Source: Planctomycetaceae bacterium (lineage in GTDB: Bacteria; Planctomycetota; Planctomycetia; Pirellulales; Lacipirellulaceae). From it: 64,000 nt of DNA. Each line of letters begins with the position of its first letter. Position 1 is the first letter of the stretch. The position numbers and the translations under genes are program-made. Below the pieces are notes generated by a model. The model was not told the origin of the DNA. It ran no database searches and worked only from the letters and a program-made list of their open reading frames with translations. The stretch lies in NCBI GenBank assembly GCA_002702655.1, contig PABB01000048.1, positions 1-64,000 on the forward strand. The letters are read 5' to 3'. Shown here piece by piece: positions 34,746 to 42,840 of the stretch.

Positions 34746-36359
34746 CTCCGACACGCGCCAGCGCGCCTGAAACAGCCAGGTCACCGTCGCCAACAAGCCG
34801 GTGTTGTACAGCAGGTAAAACGCCAGGAACCCCCAAAACACCACCGGGTTAGCCGTCGCCAGGTTGCCCCCCTTTTCGGTTTCCAGCGGCAGGTTGAACG
34901 CGGCGGAGAACGGACTCGTTGCCTGCAGCGTTTCGACCACCGGCGCCGCGCCAGAGCCCGGCGTGAACGCTCGCACAAACACGTCGGCCGCCACGGGGGC
35001 CATAAATAGCGTGGTGGTGATCAGGTAGGTGGCCATCAGGGCCGTGGCCGACTTGCGGAACAGCGTCGAGCAGAACAGCGCCGTCAGCGAGGTGGTCAGC
35101 GCCGTGACCGCCACAATCAGAAAGTACCCGCCCATCGTCGGCAGGTTGTCCCAGTAGTCCAGCGGCATCAGGCACGCCAGCACCATGGGCCACATGAGAA
35201 ACGATGTCAGCACGCTGGAAACTCGCAGCCCCGAGAACAACTTGCCCCACAGCATCTGCCAGGGCGTGATCAGCGTCGTCAGCAGCAGATCGAGCGTCGC
35301 CCGCTCGCGCTCGCTGGTCACGCTGCTGGCCGAGAACACGGGCCCGACCAGCATGTTAAACAGCAGCACGTAGGCCACGTACCACGCCGCGTGCTGCGGG
35401 GCGATGAACAGGCAATACGCCATCACCACCAACGCGAGCATCATGCTGATCTGAATGACCAGCCGCAGCATGAGCGTGCCTTGGCTGAAAATCTCGCTGC
35501 GGATTTCTTTGTCGTAAATCGGGTTGGCGTTCTCTGGCAAGAACGAGGTCCGCTTCGGCGGCGCGAACATGCGATCGGGCCAATCCTCCCGGTTGATGTA
35601 CAACCCCACGGCCTGCTCGGCTTCGGTCTCCAGGTCAATGACCTGCTTGCCCTCGCTCCCCAAGTCGGGCGGGTGCAGCAGCCGGCGGCTGATGTCGAAC
35701 CACAGAATCGCCCCCACCGAAGCGCACACGACCGGCACCACGGTGAGCACGACCGCCAGCCGCGCCTCGCCGATCTGCTCCAACGACTGCCACACCAACA
35801 CGCCCACCAACGCCAACGGCAGGATGAGCAAGTACGACACCACCAACGACGCGCTGGTCCGCGTGAAGAAACTGCTGCACCACAGGCAGATCATCCCCGA
35901 GAGAGCCACGCTGCAGACCATCGCCAGGTAGGCCGCGAACACCTCCAACGGCGACACGCCGCCCAACGGCAGGCAGAGCATCACGATCGGCAGCGAGCAG
36001 ATCATCAACTCGCCCAGCGGCACCAGCGACGCCAGCAGCTTGCCCAGCACGATCGCGCTGGGCCGCACGGGGCTGGCCAGCAGCATTTCGTAGCTGCCGC
36101 GTTCCTTCTCGCCGGTGATCGCCCCGGCGGCGAACGAGGGCGTCATCAGCGACACCAGGATGTACTGCCCCAGAAACAGCAGGTTGACCAGTCCCTTGGC
36201 CTTCTCCGGCCGGGCCAGGTCCAGCTTCTGCTCTGCTGGCCAGGCCGAATAGACGAGCAGCCCCAGCAGCGCGATGTACGCAAACAGCAGCAAGAACCCG
36301 CGGAGCATCCGCAGGTTGATTACCAGCTCGCGTTGCAGAACGGGGTTTTCGAGCAGCAT
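34743..36359 (-). CDS. ABC-2 type transporter permease, two-module
   Basis: 538 residues with about 12 hydrophobic segments arranged as two similar six-helix halves (about 15-235 and 300-530), joined by a cytoplasmic linker with EKQVIDLETEAEQAVG-like charged sequence. Each half carries a charged ABC-2 signature: AGAITGEKERGSYEMLLASP (about 78-97) and SSVTSERERATLDLLLTTL (about 345-363). Such permeases (Gld/NatB-like) pair with an ATPase, but none is encoded next to it, so the partner must be elsewhere. Substrate unknown. Its stop codon is the first triplet of a heptad repeat. Confidence 0.85.
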   Translation of the reverse strand: MLLENPVLQRELVINLRMLRGFLLLFAYIALLGLLVYSAWPAEQKLDLARPEKAKGLVNLLFLGQYILVSLMTPSFAAGAITGEKERGSYEMLLASPVRPSAIVLGKLLASLVPLGELMICSLPIVMLCLPLGGVSPLEVFAAYLAMVCSVALSGMICLWCSSFFTRTSASLVVSYLLILPLALVGVLVWQSLEQIGEARLAVVLTVVPVVCASVGAILWFDISRRLLHPPDLGSEGKQVIDLETEAEQAVGLYINREDWPDRMFAPPKRTSFLPENANPIYDKEIRSEIFSQGTLMLRLVIQISMMLALVVMAYCLFIAPQHAAWYVAYVLLFNMLVGPVFSASSVTSERERATLDLLLTTLITPWQMLWGKLFSGLRVSSVLTSFLMWPMVLACLMPLDYWDNLPTMGGYFLIVAVTALTTSLTALFCSTLFRKSATALMATYLITTTLFMAPVAADVFVRAFTPGSGAAPVVETLQATSPFSAAFNLPLETEKGGNLATANPVVFWGFLAFYLLYNTGLLATVTWLFQARWRVSE

Positions 36360-36477
36360 TGACCGGCGGAGGCAAACGGAAAATCCAGCGGCAAAACGAC
36401 CACCACGATTCTATCCGCTAGTCTGCGGCAAACAACATCGCACTGCCGCATTGAGACGAGCGCCCCGCCAACACGGT

Positions 36478-36999
36478 TCACGCATCGCCGGCGCGGGCGG
36501 GGCTCGCATCAGTCGGCAGGCTCAAGCGGAACGTCGTCCCGCCGCCAGGGCGCGGTGCGGCTGTGATCTCGCGCCCGTGGTTGGCGATGATCTTCTGGCA
36601 AATCGACCGTCCCAGCCCCGTCCCCTCGTAAACAGCTCGCGGGTGCAGCCGCACGAATTGCTGAATGATTCGCTGTAGCTGATCGGGAGCCACGCCAATT
36701 CCGTTGTCGGCCACCTCGATCACGCGGCGGTCGCACGCGGTGCGACCGCTGACGTGCACCTCGGGCGGCTCCGGGCCGCAGAACTTCACGGCGTTGCCAA
36801 TGAGATTCTGGATCGCCAGCCCCAGCAATCTGGCATCGCCCCGCGCGAGCGGCAGCGGCTCCACGTCGATTGTCGCGTCGGCTTCGGCAATCGTGACGCA
36901 CAACACGTCCAGCGCGTCACCCAAATGTTCCTTCAACAGTTGGCCAAAGCCGGTGATCTTTCACAGCGGCGCCTTCAGGTCGTCTTGGGCCTCCCTACG
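36478..36999 (-). pseudogene. decayed sensor histidine kinase fragment
   Basis: Reading leftwards from about 36999 the frame gives RREAQDDLKAPL, then a TGA (36961-36963), then KITGFGQLLKEHLGDALD and an intact HATPase domain (QNLIGNAVKF, DNGIGVA, GTGLGRSICQKIIANHG) ending at 36478. Normal kinases of this type read SHDLKxPLRKI: here the phospho-accepting His is Asp (GAC) and the Arg codon is TGA, each one base from the expected codon. Sensor and upstream HisKA sequences are absent and a palindromic repeat (about 36988-37045) lies in their place. A TTG at 36936 could start a 152-residue ATPase-only protein, but with no ribosome binding site. It faces a receiver gene at 37303. Confidence 0.75.
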
Positions 37000-37045
37000 G
37001 CAGAGGGGGTGCGTTTGGCCGACCCCCTCTCCAAGGGGCGTCGCG
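36988..37045. repeat. CCCTC/GAGGG palindromic repeat at the broken kinase end
   Basis: GGCCTCCCTACGGCAGAGGG (from about 36988) and GACCCCCTCTCCAAGGGG (about 37021-37038) form an inverted pair. A related palindrome lies at about 57811-57845. Its position at the truncated 5' end of the kinase remnant suggests insertion or rearrangement there. Confidence 0.5.
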
Positions 37046-37302
37046 AAATGCCGACGACCCGCCGCGTCGTTTGCGACATCGCGCAGCCTTCTGCGCCCGC
37101 CCGCGCCGCCTTTGTCGACTGAGCATGGTCGCAACGCCTAACGCCGCGCCGATTTCCCGCAACCGTCAGCACAACCACGCAAACGCGCCCGCCCGTTAGC
37201 TACGTTCTCTTGGCTCGTGAAATCGAAATTGGCTGCGGGTCGGCGCATGGGCGCGTCGAGACGGAAACCAGGATTTCACTCATACCTTGTGCGTCAGGAC
37301 GA

Positions 37303-37938
37303 ATGTTCTCAACCATCGATGATGAAGTCTGCCGGGTGCTGCTCGTGGAGGACGACGCCGATGATGCGCACTTGGTGACGCATCACTTGGCAAGCCTGCG
37401 CAAACCCCGCTTTCAGGTCGATAACGCGGGTTCATTGGCAAAGGCCACGTTGCTGGCGGGCAGTGGTCTGTTTGACGTGGTGCTGCTCAATTTGTACCTG
37501 CCCGATTCCACCGGTCTGGCGACGATCGACGCCTTTCGTGCCCAATGGCCGGGCGGGCCGATTGTCGTGCTCACCGGACTCGATGACGAGTTGATCGGGC
37601 TCGACTCGATCCGCCATGGCGCCCAGGACTTCCTGCCGAAGGAGGACCTGTCGGCCACGCTGCTGGTGCGCACGATCCAATACGCAATTGAACGTCAACG
37701 CACGGTTCAACCAGGGGGCGCGACTGAAGCGGAGGTCGCCGCAGCCCTCGCCGAATTTGCGTCCACGCTGCGGCGGCCGATCGCCGAGTTGCTGGTCCAC
37801 GCCGGGGCGCTGTGCGAGAAAGCCGGCTCAGCCGCGATCGAAACGACGGACATCGAACGGCTGCAAGACTCGGCCAGCCAGATTGTCGCCCTGCTGAACC
37901 GCACGACGCAGCAGCCCGAGACGGCCAGCGCCTGCTGA
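37303..37938 (+). CDS. receiver-domain protein lacking the phospho-acceptor Asp
   Basis: 211 residues from the ATG at 37303 (AGGA about 4 nt upstream); the frame is open from 37210. Receiver (about 10-130): acidic pocket VLLVEDDADD, then VVLLNLYLPDSTG where position 63 is Asn (AAT, 37489-37491) instead of the phosphorylated Asp, conserved Thr in VLTGLDDE and Lys in FLPKED. After it, about 145-200 look like a degenerate HisKA helix pair (EFASTLRRPIAELLVHAGAL) with Ser where His is expected. The protein therefore probably works without phosphorylation, or is decaying along with the neighbouring kinase remnant. Confidence 0.8.
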   Translation: MFSTIDDEVCRVLLVEDDADDAHLVTHHLASLRKPRFQVDNAGSLAKATLLAGSGLFDVVLLNLYLPDSTGLATIDAFRAQWPGGPIVVLTGLDDELIGLDSIRHGAQDFLPKEDLSATLLVRTIQYAIERQRTVQPGGATEAEVAAALAEFASTLRRPIAELLVHAGALCEKAGSAAIETTDIERLQDSASQIVALLNRTTQQPETASAC

Positions 37939-37967
37939 GGCAACGTTCGCCGCGCGATCGCCCGCCG

Positions 37968-38903
37968 CTAAGTGGACGCCCCGCTGCGTAGCTCTTTGGG
38001 CAGCGGGAACGACACCGTCTCCTGGCGGAGCGACCGGACCTCCACCGTCGCGTCGAACTGCTCGCGCAAGTAGTCCAGCGTCGCTTCGACGACCACCTCC
38101 GGAGCGCTCGCTCCCGCGGTCACCAGCACCGTGTCGACGCCCGCGAACCACGCCGGATCAATATCCTGCGGCCCGTCGATCAGATGCGCCGCCACGCCCC
38201 TTTCCTTGGACAATTCGGCCAGTCGTTGGCTGTTGCTGCTGTTCTGGCTGCCCAACACCAACGTGAGCTGCGCCTCGGCCGCCAGCGTGGCGACCGCCTC
38301 CTGCCGGTTCTGCGTGGCGTAGCAGATGTCTTCCTTCGGAGGGGCGTCGATCTGCGGGAACCGCTCCCGCAACCGGCGGATGATGCGGTTGGCGTCGTCC
38401 ACGCTGAGCGTCGTTTGCGTCAGGTAGGCCAGTTTCGACTCGTCGGCCACGGTCAGGCGGTCCACATCCTCGGGCGACTCGACCAGCACGATCGCTTCGG
38501 GCGCCTCGCCCATGGTGCCGATCACCTCGTCGTGCCCCTCGTGGCCGATCAGAAAGATCGTGTACCCGGCGTCGGCGTAGCGAATCGCTTCCAGGTGCAC
38601 CTTGGTCACCAGCGGGCAGGTCGCGTCGATCGCCCGCAAGTTCCGCTCGCGGGCCACGCGGCGGATTTCGGGCGACACGCCGTGCGCGGAGAACAGCAGC
38701 GTGGAGCCCGGCGGGACCTCGTTCAGCTCGTCGACGAACGTGACCCCCTGCTCGCGGAAGCGGTTGACCACGTACTTGTTGTGCACAATCTCGTGGTAGA
38801 CGTAGATCGGCGGGGGCAGCGTCTGCAGCGCCAGTTCCAACGCCTCGATCGCCATATTGACGCCGGCGCAGAACCCACGGGGACTGGCAAGGAGAACTTT
38901 CAT
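37968..38903 (-). CDS. ispH: 4-hydroxy-3-methylbut-2-enyl diphosphate reductase
   Basis: 311 residues from the ATG at 38903, giving the family start MKVLLASPRGFCAGVNMAIE; the frame open to 39089 adds unrelated sequence. IspH (LytB) is the last enzyme of the MEP pathway, producing IPP and DMAPP with a 4Fe-4S cluster. The three cluster cysteines are C12 (GFCAGV), the Cys in DATCPLVTKVH (about 96) and the Cys in DICYATQNRQ (about 193). HEIVHN, FSAHGVSP, GHEGHDEV, and SQNSSNSQRL are also present. Cytoplasmic, monocistronic in appearance. Confidence 0.96.
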   Translation of the reverse strand: MKVLLASPRGFCAGVNMAIEALELALQTLPPPIYVYHEIVHNKYVVNRFREQGVTFVDELNEVPPGSTLLFSAHGVSPEIRRVARERNLRAIDATCPLVTKVHLEAIRYADAGYTIFLIGHEGHDEVIGTMGEAPEAIVLVESPEDVDRLTVADESKLAYLTQTTLSVDDANRIIRRLRERFPQIDAPPKEDICYATQNRQEAVATLAAEAQLTLVLGSQNSSNSQRLAELSKERGVAAHLIDGPQDIDPAWFAGVDTVLVTAGASAPEVVVEATLDYLREQFDATVEVRSLRQETVSFPLPKELRSGAST

Positions 38904-39142
38904 GAGTGTCGAATCGAACGGCAAGGGCGAGAAACTGGCGGCACGAGCAAACTCGGCCCCTGGCATGATAACCGCCCCCCGCCGCCGTCGACCACCCGGC
39001 GGGCGCTTGGCGAAGCATCCGCATCGCCAAGTCAAATAAAAAGCGGGCGGCCAAAGACGGCCGCGGCGAGCCTCAGCAGTGGCTCGCACGTAGCGGTTTT
39101 CGTCTTGGACCGCCCGTGGGGGCGCTCGCTTGGATCAATAGC

Positions 39143-39349
39143 CTATTTGGGCTTCCGGGGGGTCAGGCGACCCGCGACAGGGCCAGTCGGCGTAATGATG
39201 GCGTGCTCGCGCGGGCGGAAGAACCGCTCCTCCAACTCCTGCAGTTGCTCGTTCATTGCGCTGTTGAACTCGACCAACGCACGCAGATCAAGCGACACGG
39301 GCGGTAAGCTGGCGTAGGGTCGGTCCCGTTGGGGCGTCGGGGTCGACAT
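39143..39349 (-). CDS. small hypothetical protein
   Basis: 68 residues from the ATG at 39349, chosen because GAGGAGG sits about 7 nt upstream; the longer frame to 39640 has no such support. The middle (VEFNSAMNEQLQELEERFF) is a short amphipathic helix and the C-terminus is basic (RLTPRKPK). No signal peptide or known motif. Probably cytoplasmic, perhaps nucleic-acid or protein binding, but no function is recognised. Confidence 0.6.
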   Translation of the reverse strand: MSTPTPQRDRPYASLPPVSLDLRALVEFNSAMNEQLQELEERFFRPREHAIITPTGPVAGRLTPRKPK

Positions 39350-39693
39350 GATGTGGCCTCCTCTGTCCGAACGTCGCCAACCGCGGGTTTGCTGTCCCGC
39401 AACAAAAACCGACCCAGCGGCAGCGGCGTTAACGTCTGTACGGATGACACCGCGCGACGGTTCGCGGTTCAAGGGGGCCTGGGCAAAATAGCGCAAAACG
39501 TCGGCCAGCCGTAACGATGGCAGCGTTTTCAAGGCGGCGAAACAAGCGGCGCTGCTCGCCGCCTGCCGCAAAAAACGCGGAGGAAAAACGCGCCGAAAAC
39601 ACCCCCTGGCGGATAGCCGCAGGCGTTGCGAAAAAGCCACACGGCAGGCGCCTGCTCGCGGCTCTGGTCACACAGTTCGCCACCGCGCGTTCG
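39350..39693. other. 344-bp spacer
   Basis: No gene, repeat or clear promoter recognised. It lies between the small hypothetical gene (its upstream side) and the 3' end of the EF-hand protein gene. Confidence 0.5.
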
Positions 39694-40770
39694 CTAGGAC
39701 GACTGATCGTCGGTGCGCGACGGCTGACCCGCTTCGCTTCGCGGCGTTGCCGGAGGCGCGGGTCGCTGCCCGCGTCCGGCTTGCTGCAGCATCTCGGCAA
39801 TCCGCGCCAGTTCCTGCGGGCCAAGCTGGCCGTCGCCATCGGCGTCCGCGCGGGCAAAGTTCTCCGCCAGCCGCGGCGGCGCCTCCGCCTCAGTCAAACG
39901 CCCGTCGCCGTTGCGGTCGAAACGGTTCAGCAATCGGCGAACAGTTTGCCGGGTCGCCTGCGGGTCAGCCGGCGGCTGTTGCGACGCCGCCAACCGGCGG
40001 GAGATTGCCAACCACTCGCGCCGGCTAAGTTTCCCGTCGCCATCGCGATCGGCGCGGGCGACGGCCTGTCCAAACCGCTCGGCCAGTTGCGCGGGGACTT
40101 CATCGGCGCCAATGAATCCGTCGCCATCGGCATCGAGTTGACCGCACGCTTCGGCCGTCCGCGCCGGGTCAGCCAGCACGCCGCCCTGCCCGAGGTCGCC
40201 CATCCGCTCAATGCGGCTGCGCTCGTCCGGTTTGAGCTTGGCCAGTTCGGCAGCCACGTCGATGCCCAACCGCCGTACCGCCAGCTGCGCGACCGTCCCT
40301 AACCGCACGGCGCCCTCGGCAATCTCACGCGGATCGAGTTGGCCGTTCTTGTTGCCGTCGGCCTGGGCGAGCATCCGCTCCAGCAGCGGCGCCCACCGGC
40401 CAGTCGCCTCGGACCGCGTGATCCGCCCGTCGCCGTTGGCATCCAACAGCGCGACCACCACGGTCAGCTCGTCGGCGCCGGGGAGCTTGCTGCCCTGCTT
40501 TTCGATCGTCGGCCGCTCCGGCCGCAGCGGCGTGAGCGCCGCGGTCAGTTCAGCCGCGTCCAACTGGCCGTCGCCGTCGTCGTCGCCGATGCGCAGCATC
40601 CGCTCAAACAGCAGCCGGTGGTCCTCGCCCGCCTCAGCGGCCGACAGCAGACCATCGCCATTGGCGTCGAGCCGCGCGAGCAACTCCTCCGGCTCCACGG
40701 CGCTCGCGTTCAACGCGGGGGACACCAACAACCCTGCGACCATCAGCAGGAGGATCTCACAGCATCGCAT
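39694..40770 (-). CDS. exported EF-hand protein with eight calcium loops
   Basis: 358 residues with a Sec signal at about 1-24 (ending NASA). Eight canonical EF-hand loops can be read in order: DANGDGLLSAAE, DDDGDGQLDAAE, DANGDGRITRSE, DGNKNGQLDPRE, DADGDGFIGADE, DRDGDGKLSRRE, DRNGDGRLTEAE and DADGDGQLGPQE. All but the fourth have the standard Asp/Asn/Asp ligands at 1, 3 and 5 and Glu at 12. The tail after about 325 is Pro/Arg/Ser-rich. It is probably a periplasmic or surface calcium-binding protein. No enzyme domain is present, so buffering, sensing or a structural role are all possible. Confidence 0.85.
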   Translation of the reverse strand: MRCCEILLLMVAGLLVSPALNASAVEPEELLARLDANGDGLLSAAEAGEDHRLLFERMLRIGDDDGDGQLDAAELTAALTPLRPERPTIEKQGSKLPGADELTVVVALLDANGDGRITRSEATGRWAPLLERMLAQADGNKNGQLDPREIAEGAVRLGTVAQLAVRRLGIDVAAELAKLKPDERSRIERMGDLGQGGVLADPARTAEACGQLDADGDGFIGADEVPAQLAERFGQAVARADRDGDGKLSRREWLAISRRLAASQQPPADPQATRQTVRRLLNRFDRNGDGRLTEAEAPPRLAENFARADADGDGQLGPQELARIAEMLQQAGRGQRPAPPATPRSEAGQPSRTDDQSS

Positions 40771-40810
40771 ATCGCAACCCCAGACTTCTCAATCGCAGTA
40801 GAGCAGTGAG

Positions 40811-40885
40811 TGTGCCACGGCTCTGTGAGCCGTGCGCGCCCCGCGACCGTGTACCCGCTTCGCACGGCTCTCAGAGCCGTGGCAC
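40811..40885. repeat. inverted pair of CACGGCTCTGTGAGCCGTG palindromes
   Basis: Copies at 40811-40834 and 40862-40885, mirror orientation, between the EF-hand gene and the NtrB-like kinase. Confidence 0.85.
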
Positions 40886-41003
40886 GCCATACGCACTTTG
40901 CCAATCGCGTTGCGAGCGCCGCGTGCTAGCAAATTCTAACCCCAGTCCGCCGAACAAGTTCCGGCCGCCGGCGCACCCAATCCCGCCGGGTGCGCGACTG
41001 TTC

Positions 41004-41033
41004 TTGCAAATTTTACCATCCCCCCGCTACACT
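41004..41033 (+). promoter_or_regulatory. candidate promoter for the NtrB/NtrC-like pair
   Basis: TTGCAA (41004-41009), an 18-bp spacer, TACACT (41028-41033). It lies in an AT-rich island and predicts a leader of about 80 nt before the GTG at 41122. Confidence 0.45.
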
Positions 41034-41121
41034 CCCCGCCCCGCTGGGCCCGGATCAGGAGGATCCGGGCAAGTCGCGCGGCGTCGTGGGGCCGCCGTGC
41101 GAGCGCGACAAGGAGGTCGCC

Positions 41122-42840
41122 GTGTTCCGCCATTGGCCCATCCGCACCAAACTGCAAGTCGGCCTCGGTCTGCTGCTGGCCGCGGTGTTGGCGTTGTTTG
41201 GCAGTGCGCAGTACGGGCTGTACGCGTACCGCGGTTTGTTGCGATCGATCGCCGCCCGCAGTGCCGAACTCCCCCTGGCCAGCGACGTGCGCCAACATGT
41301 GAGCGACCTGCGGGTCACGCTCAGCCAGGCCATCCAGCGGCTGGACATCCCCGACTACATGGACCACTCGGGGCTGGTTGGCGCCAACTACGACGATCAG
41401 TTCGATACCGATTACGAGTACGAACTCGATCCCGCACCGACCACCAGCGGGGTCGGCTCCACGTACACCAGCGTCGACATGCAGATGCTGCGGCAGCAGT
41501 ATCGCGACGGTTTGACGCTACTGATCGAATCGGTCGACCGCTACCGCCGCCAGTGGGAAGAGAATCGCATCGAGGCGGGGCTCGCGCTGAGCGACGACTC
41601 GCCCGAGGGCGCCGCACTGGCCGAGATCGATCTGCTACTCGCCAAGCTGCAAGCCGACGTCGCCAGCCAGGCCAACGGCCACGACTGGATGCTCGACCGT
41701 ATCGAGGTCGGCCGCATCCGCGCGCAGGTCGAGCAAGTCGGCGCCGTCGTCGCGGAACTGCCCAGCCATCTGCACAAGCGGTTCAGCGAGTTGGCCGAGG
41801 ACATGCGCGCTCGCTACCGGATGGCCATCTTCGTGTCGTGGGTCACCGCGGCCGTGTCGCTGGTCGTGCTGTCGGGCGCCGGGCGGGTGTTCTACAAGTG
41901 GTTCGCCAACCCGCTGGAGACGTTGGTCCGCGGTTCGCGCGAGGTGGCCGGGGGCAATTTCAACCACCGCATCCAACTGGCCACCCGCGACGAAATGGGC
42001 GAACTGGCCGACGCCATGAACGCCATGACCGAGCGGTTCCGCGAAATCAAAGACGACCTAAACCAACAAGTCAAAATCCAAGCCAGCCAAGTGGTGCGCA
42101 GCGAGCAGCTCGCCAGCGTCGGCTTCCTGGCCGCGGGCGTGTCGCACGAGATCAACAACCCGTTGGCGTCGATCGCTCTGTGCAGCGAGTCGCTCGAGGG
42201 CCGGCTGCAGGAGCTGCTCGCCGCGGTCGACGCCGAGCATGCCGACGACGTGCAGGTCGCCCGCAACTACCTGCAGATGATCCAGCGCGAAGCGTTCCGC
42301 TGCAAACAGATCACCGAAAAGCTGCTCGACTTCGCCCGCCGCGGCGACTCGCAGCGCAGCAACGTGGAACTTCGCGAACTGACCACCGGCGTGATCGAAA
42401 TGGTCCAGCACCTGGGCCGTTACCAGGACCGGCAGCTCACGCTCACCGACGGCGCCCCGGTCATCGCGTCGGTCAATCCGCAGGAGATCAAGCAAGTCGT
42501 CTTGAACCTGGTCACCAACGCCCTGGAAAGTCTTGAATCCGGCGGCGCGGCGACCGTTACGATCGCCCGCCGCGGCGATCAAGCGGCCATCGTGGTCGAA
42601 GACAACGGCTGCGGCATGAACGAAGAGGTCCGCAAGCACCTGTTCGAGCCTTTCTTCACCCGTCGCCGCACTGGCGGGGGCACCGGGCTGGGATTGTCGA
42701 TCACTCACCGCATCATCGAGGAACACGGCGGCCGCATCGAGGCCGACAGCGAAGGCCCAGACCGCGGGTCGCGGTTTACGGTCACGCTGCCGGCGGCCGC
42801 CACGACGCAGGAGACGAGCCATCGCTACCACGCCGCCTAA
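41122..42840 (+). CDS. membrane sensor histidine kinase, NtrB/ZraS-like
   Basis: 572 residues from a GTG at 41122, preceded five bases earlier by a perfect AAGGAGG; longer frames (from 40990) lack this. TM1 about 13-32; a periplasmic helical sensor region about 35-240 with an acidic Tyr-rich patch (DDQFDTDYEYELDP, about 94-107); TM2 about 240-258; HAMP about 260-313; HisKA with phospho-His 342 in GVSHEINNPLASIALC; HATPase with NLVTNALES, DNGCGMNEE, FEPFFTRR and GGTGLGLS. It probably phosphorylates the NtrC-type regulator encoded next, whose start overlaps the end of this gene. Confidence 0.93.
   Translation: MFRHWPIRTKLQVGLGLLLAAVLALFGSAQYGLYAYRGLLRSIAARSAELPLASDVRQHVSDLRVTLSQAIQRLDIPDYMDHSGLVGANYDDQFDTDYEYELDPAPTTSGVGSTYTSVDMQMLRQQYRDGLTLLIESVDRYRRQWEENRIEAGLALSDDSPEGAALAEIDLLLAKLQADVASQANGHDWMLDRIEVGRIRAQVEQVGAVVAELPSHLHKRFSELAEDMRARYRMAIFVSWVTAAVSLVVLSGAGRVFYKWFANPLETLVRGSREVAGGNFNHRIQLATRDEMGELADAMNAMTERFREIKDDLNQQVKIQASQVVRSEQLASVGFLAAGVSHEINNPLASIALCSESLEGRLQELLAAVDAEHADDVQVARNYLQMIQREAFRCKQITEKLLDFARRGDSQRSNVELRELTTGVIEMVQHLGRYQDRQLTLTDGAPVIASVNPQEIKQVVLNLVTNALESLESGGAATVTIARRGDQAAIVVEDNGCGMNEEVRKHLFEPFFTRRRTGGGTGLGLSITHRIIEEHGGRIEADSEGPDRGSRFTVTLPAAATTQETSHRYHAA

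Noticed and set aside
36975-37178. A 67-residue minus-strand ORF upstream of the kinase remnant
   Set aside because: It lies in a different frame, runs through the palindromic repeat and has no recognisable feature; more likely non-coding.
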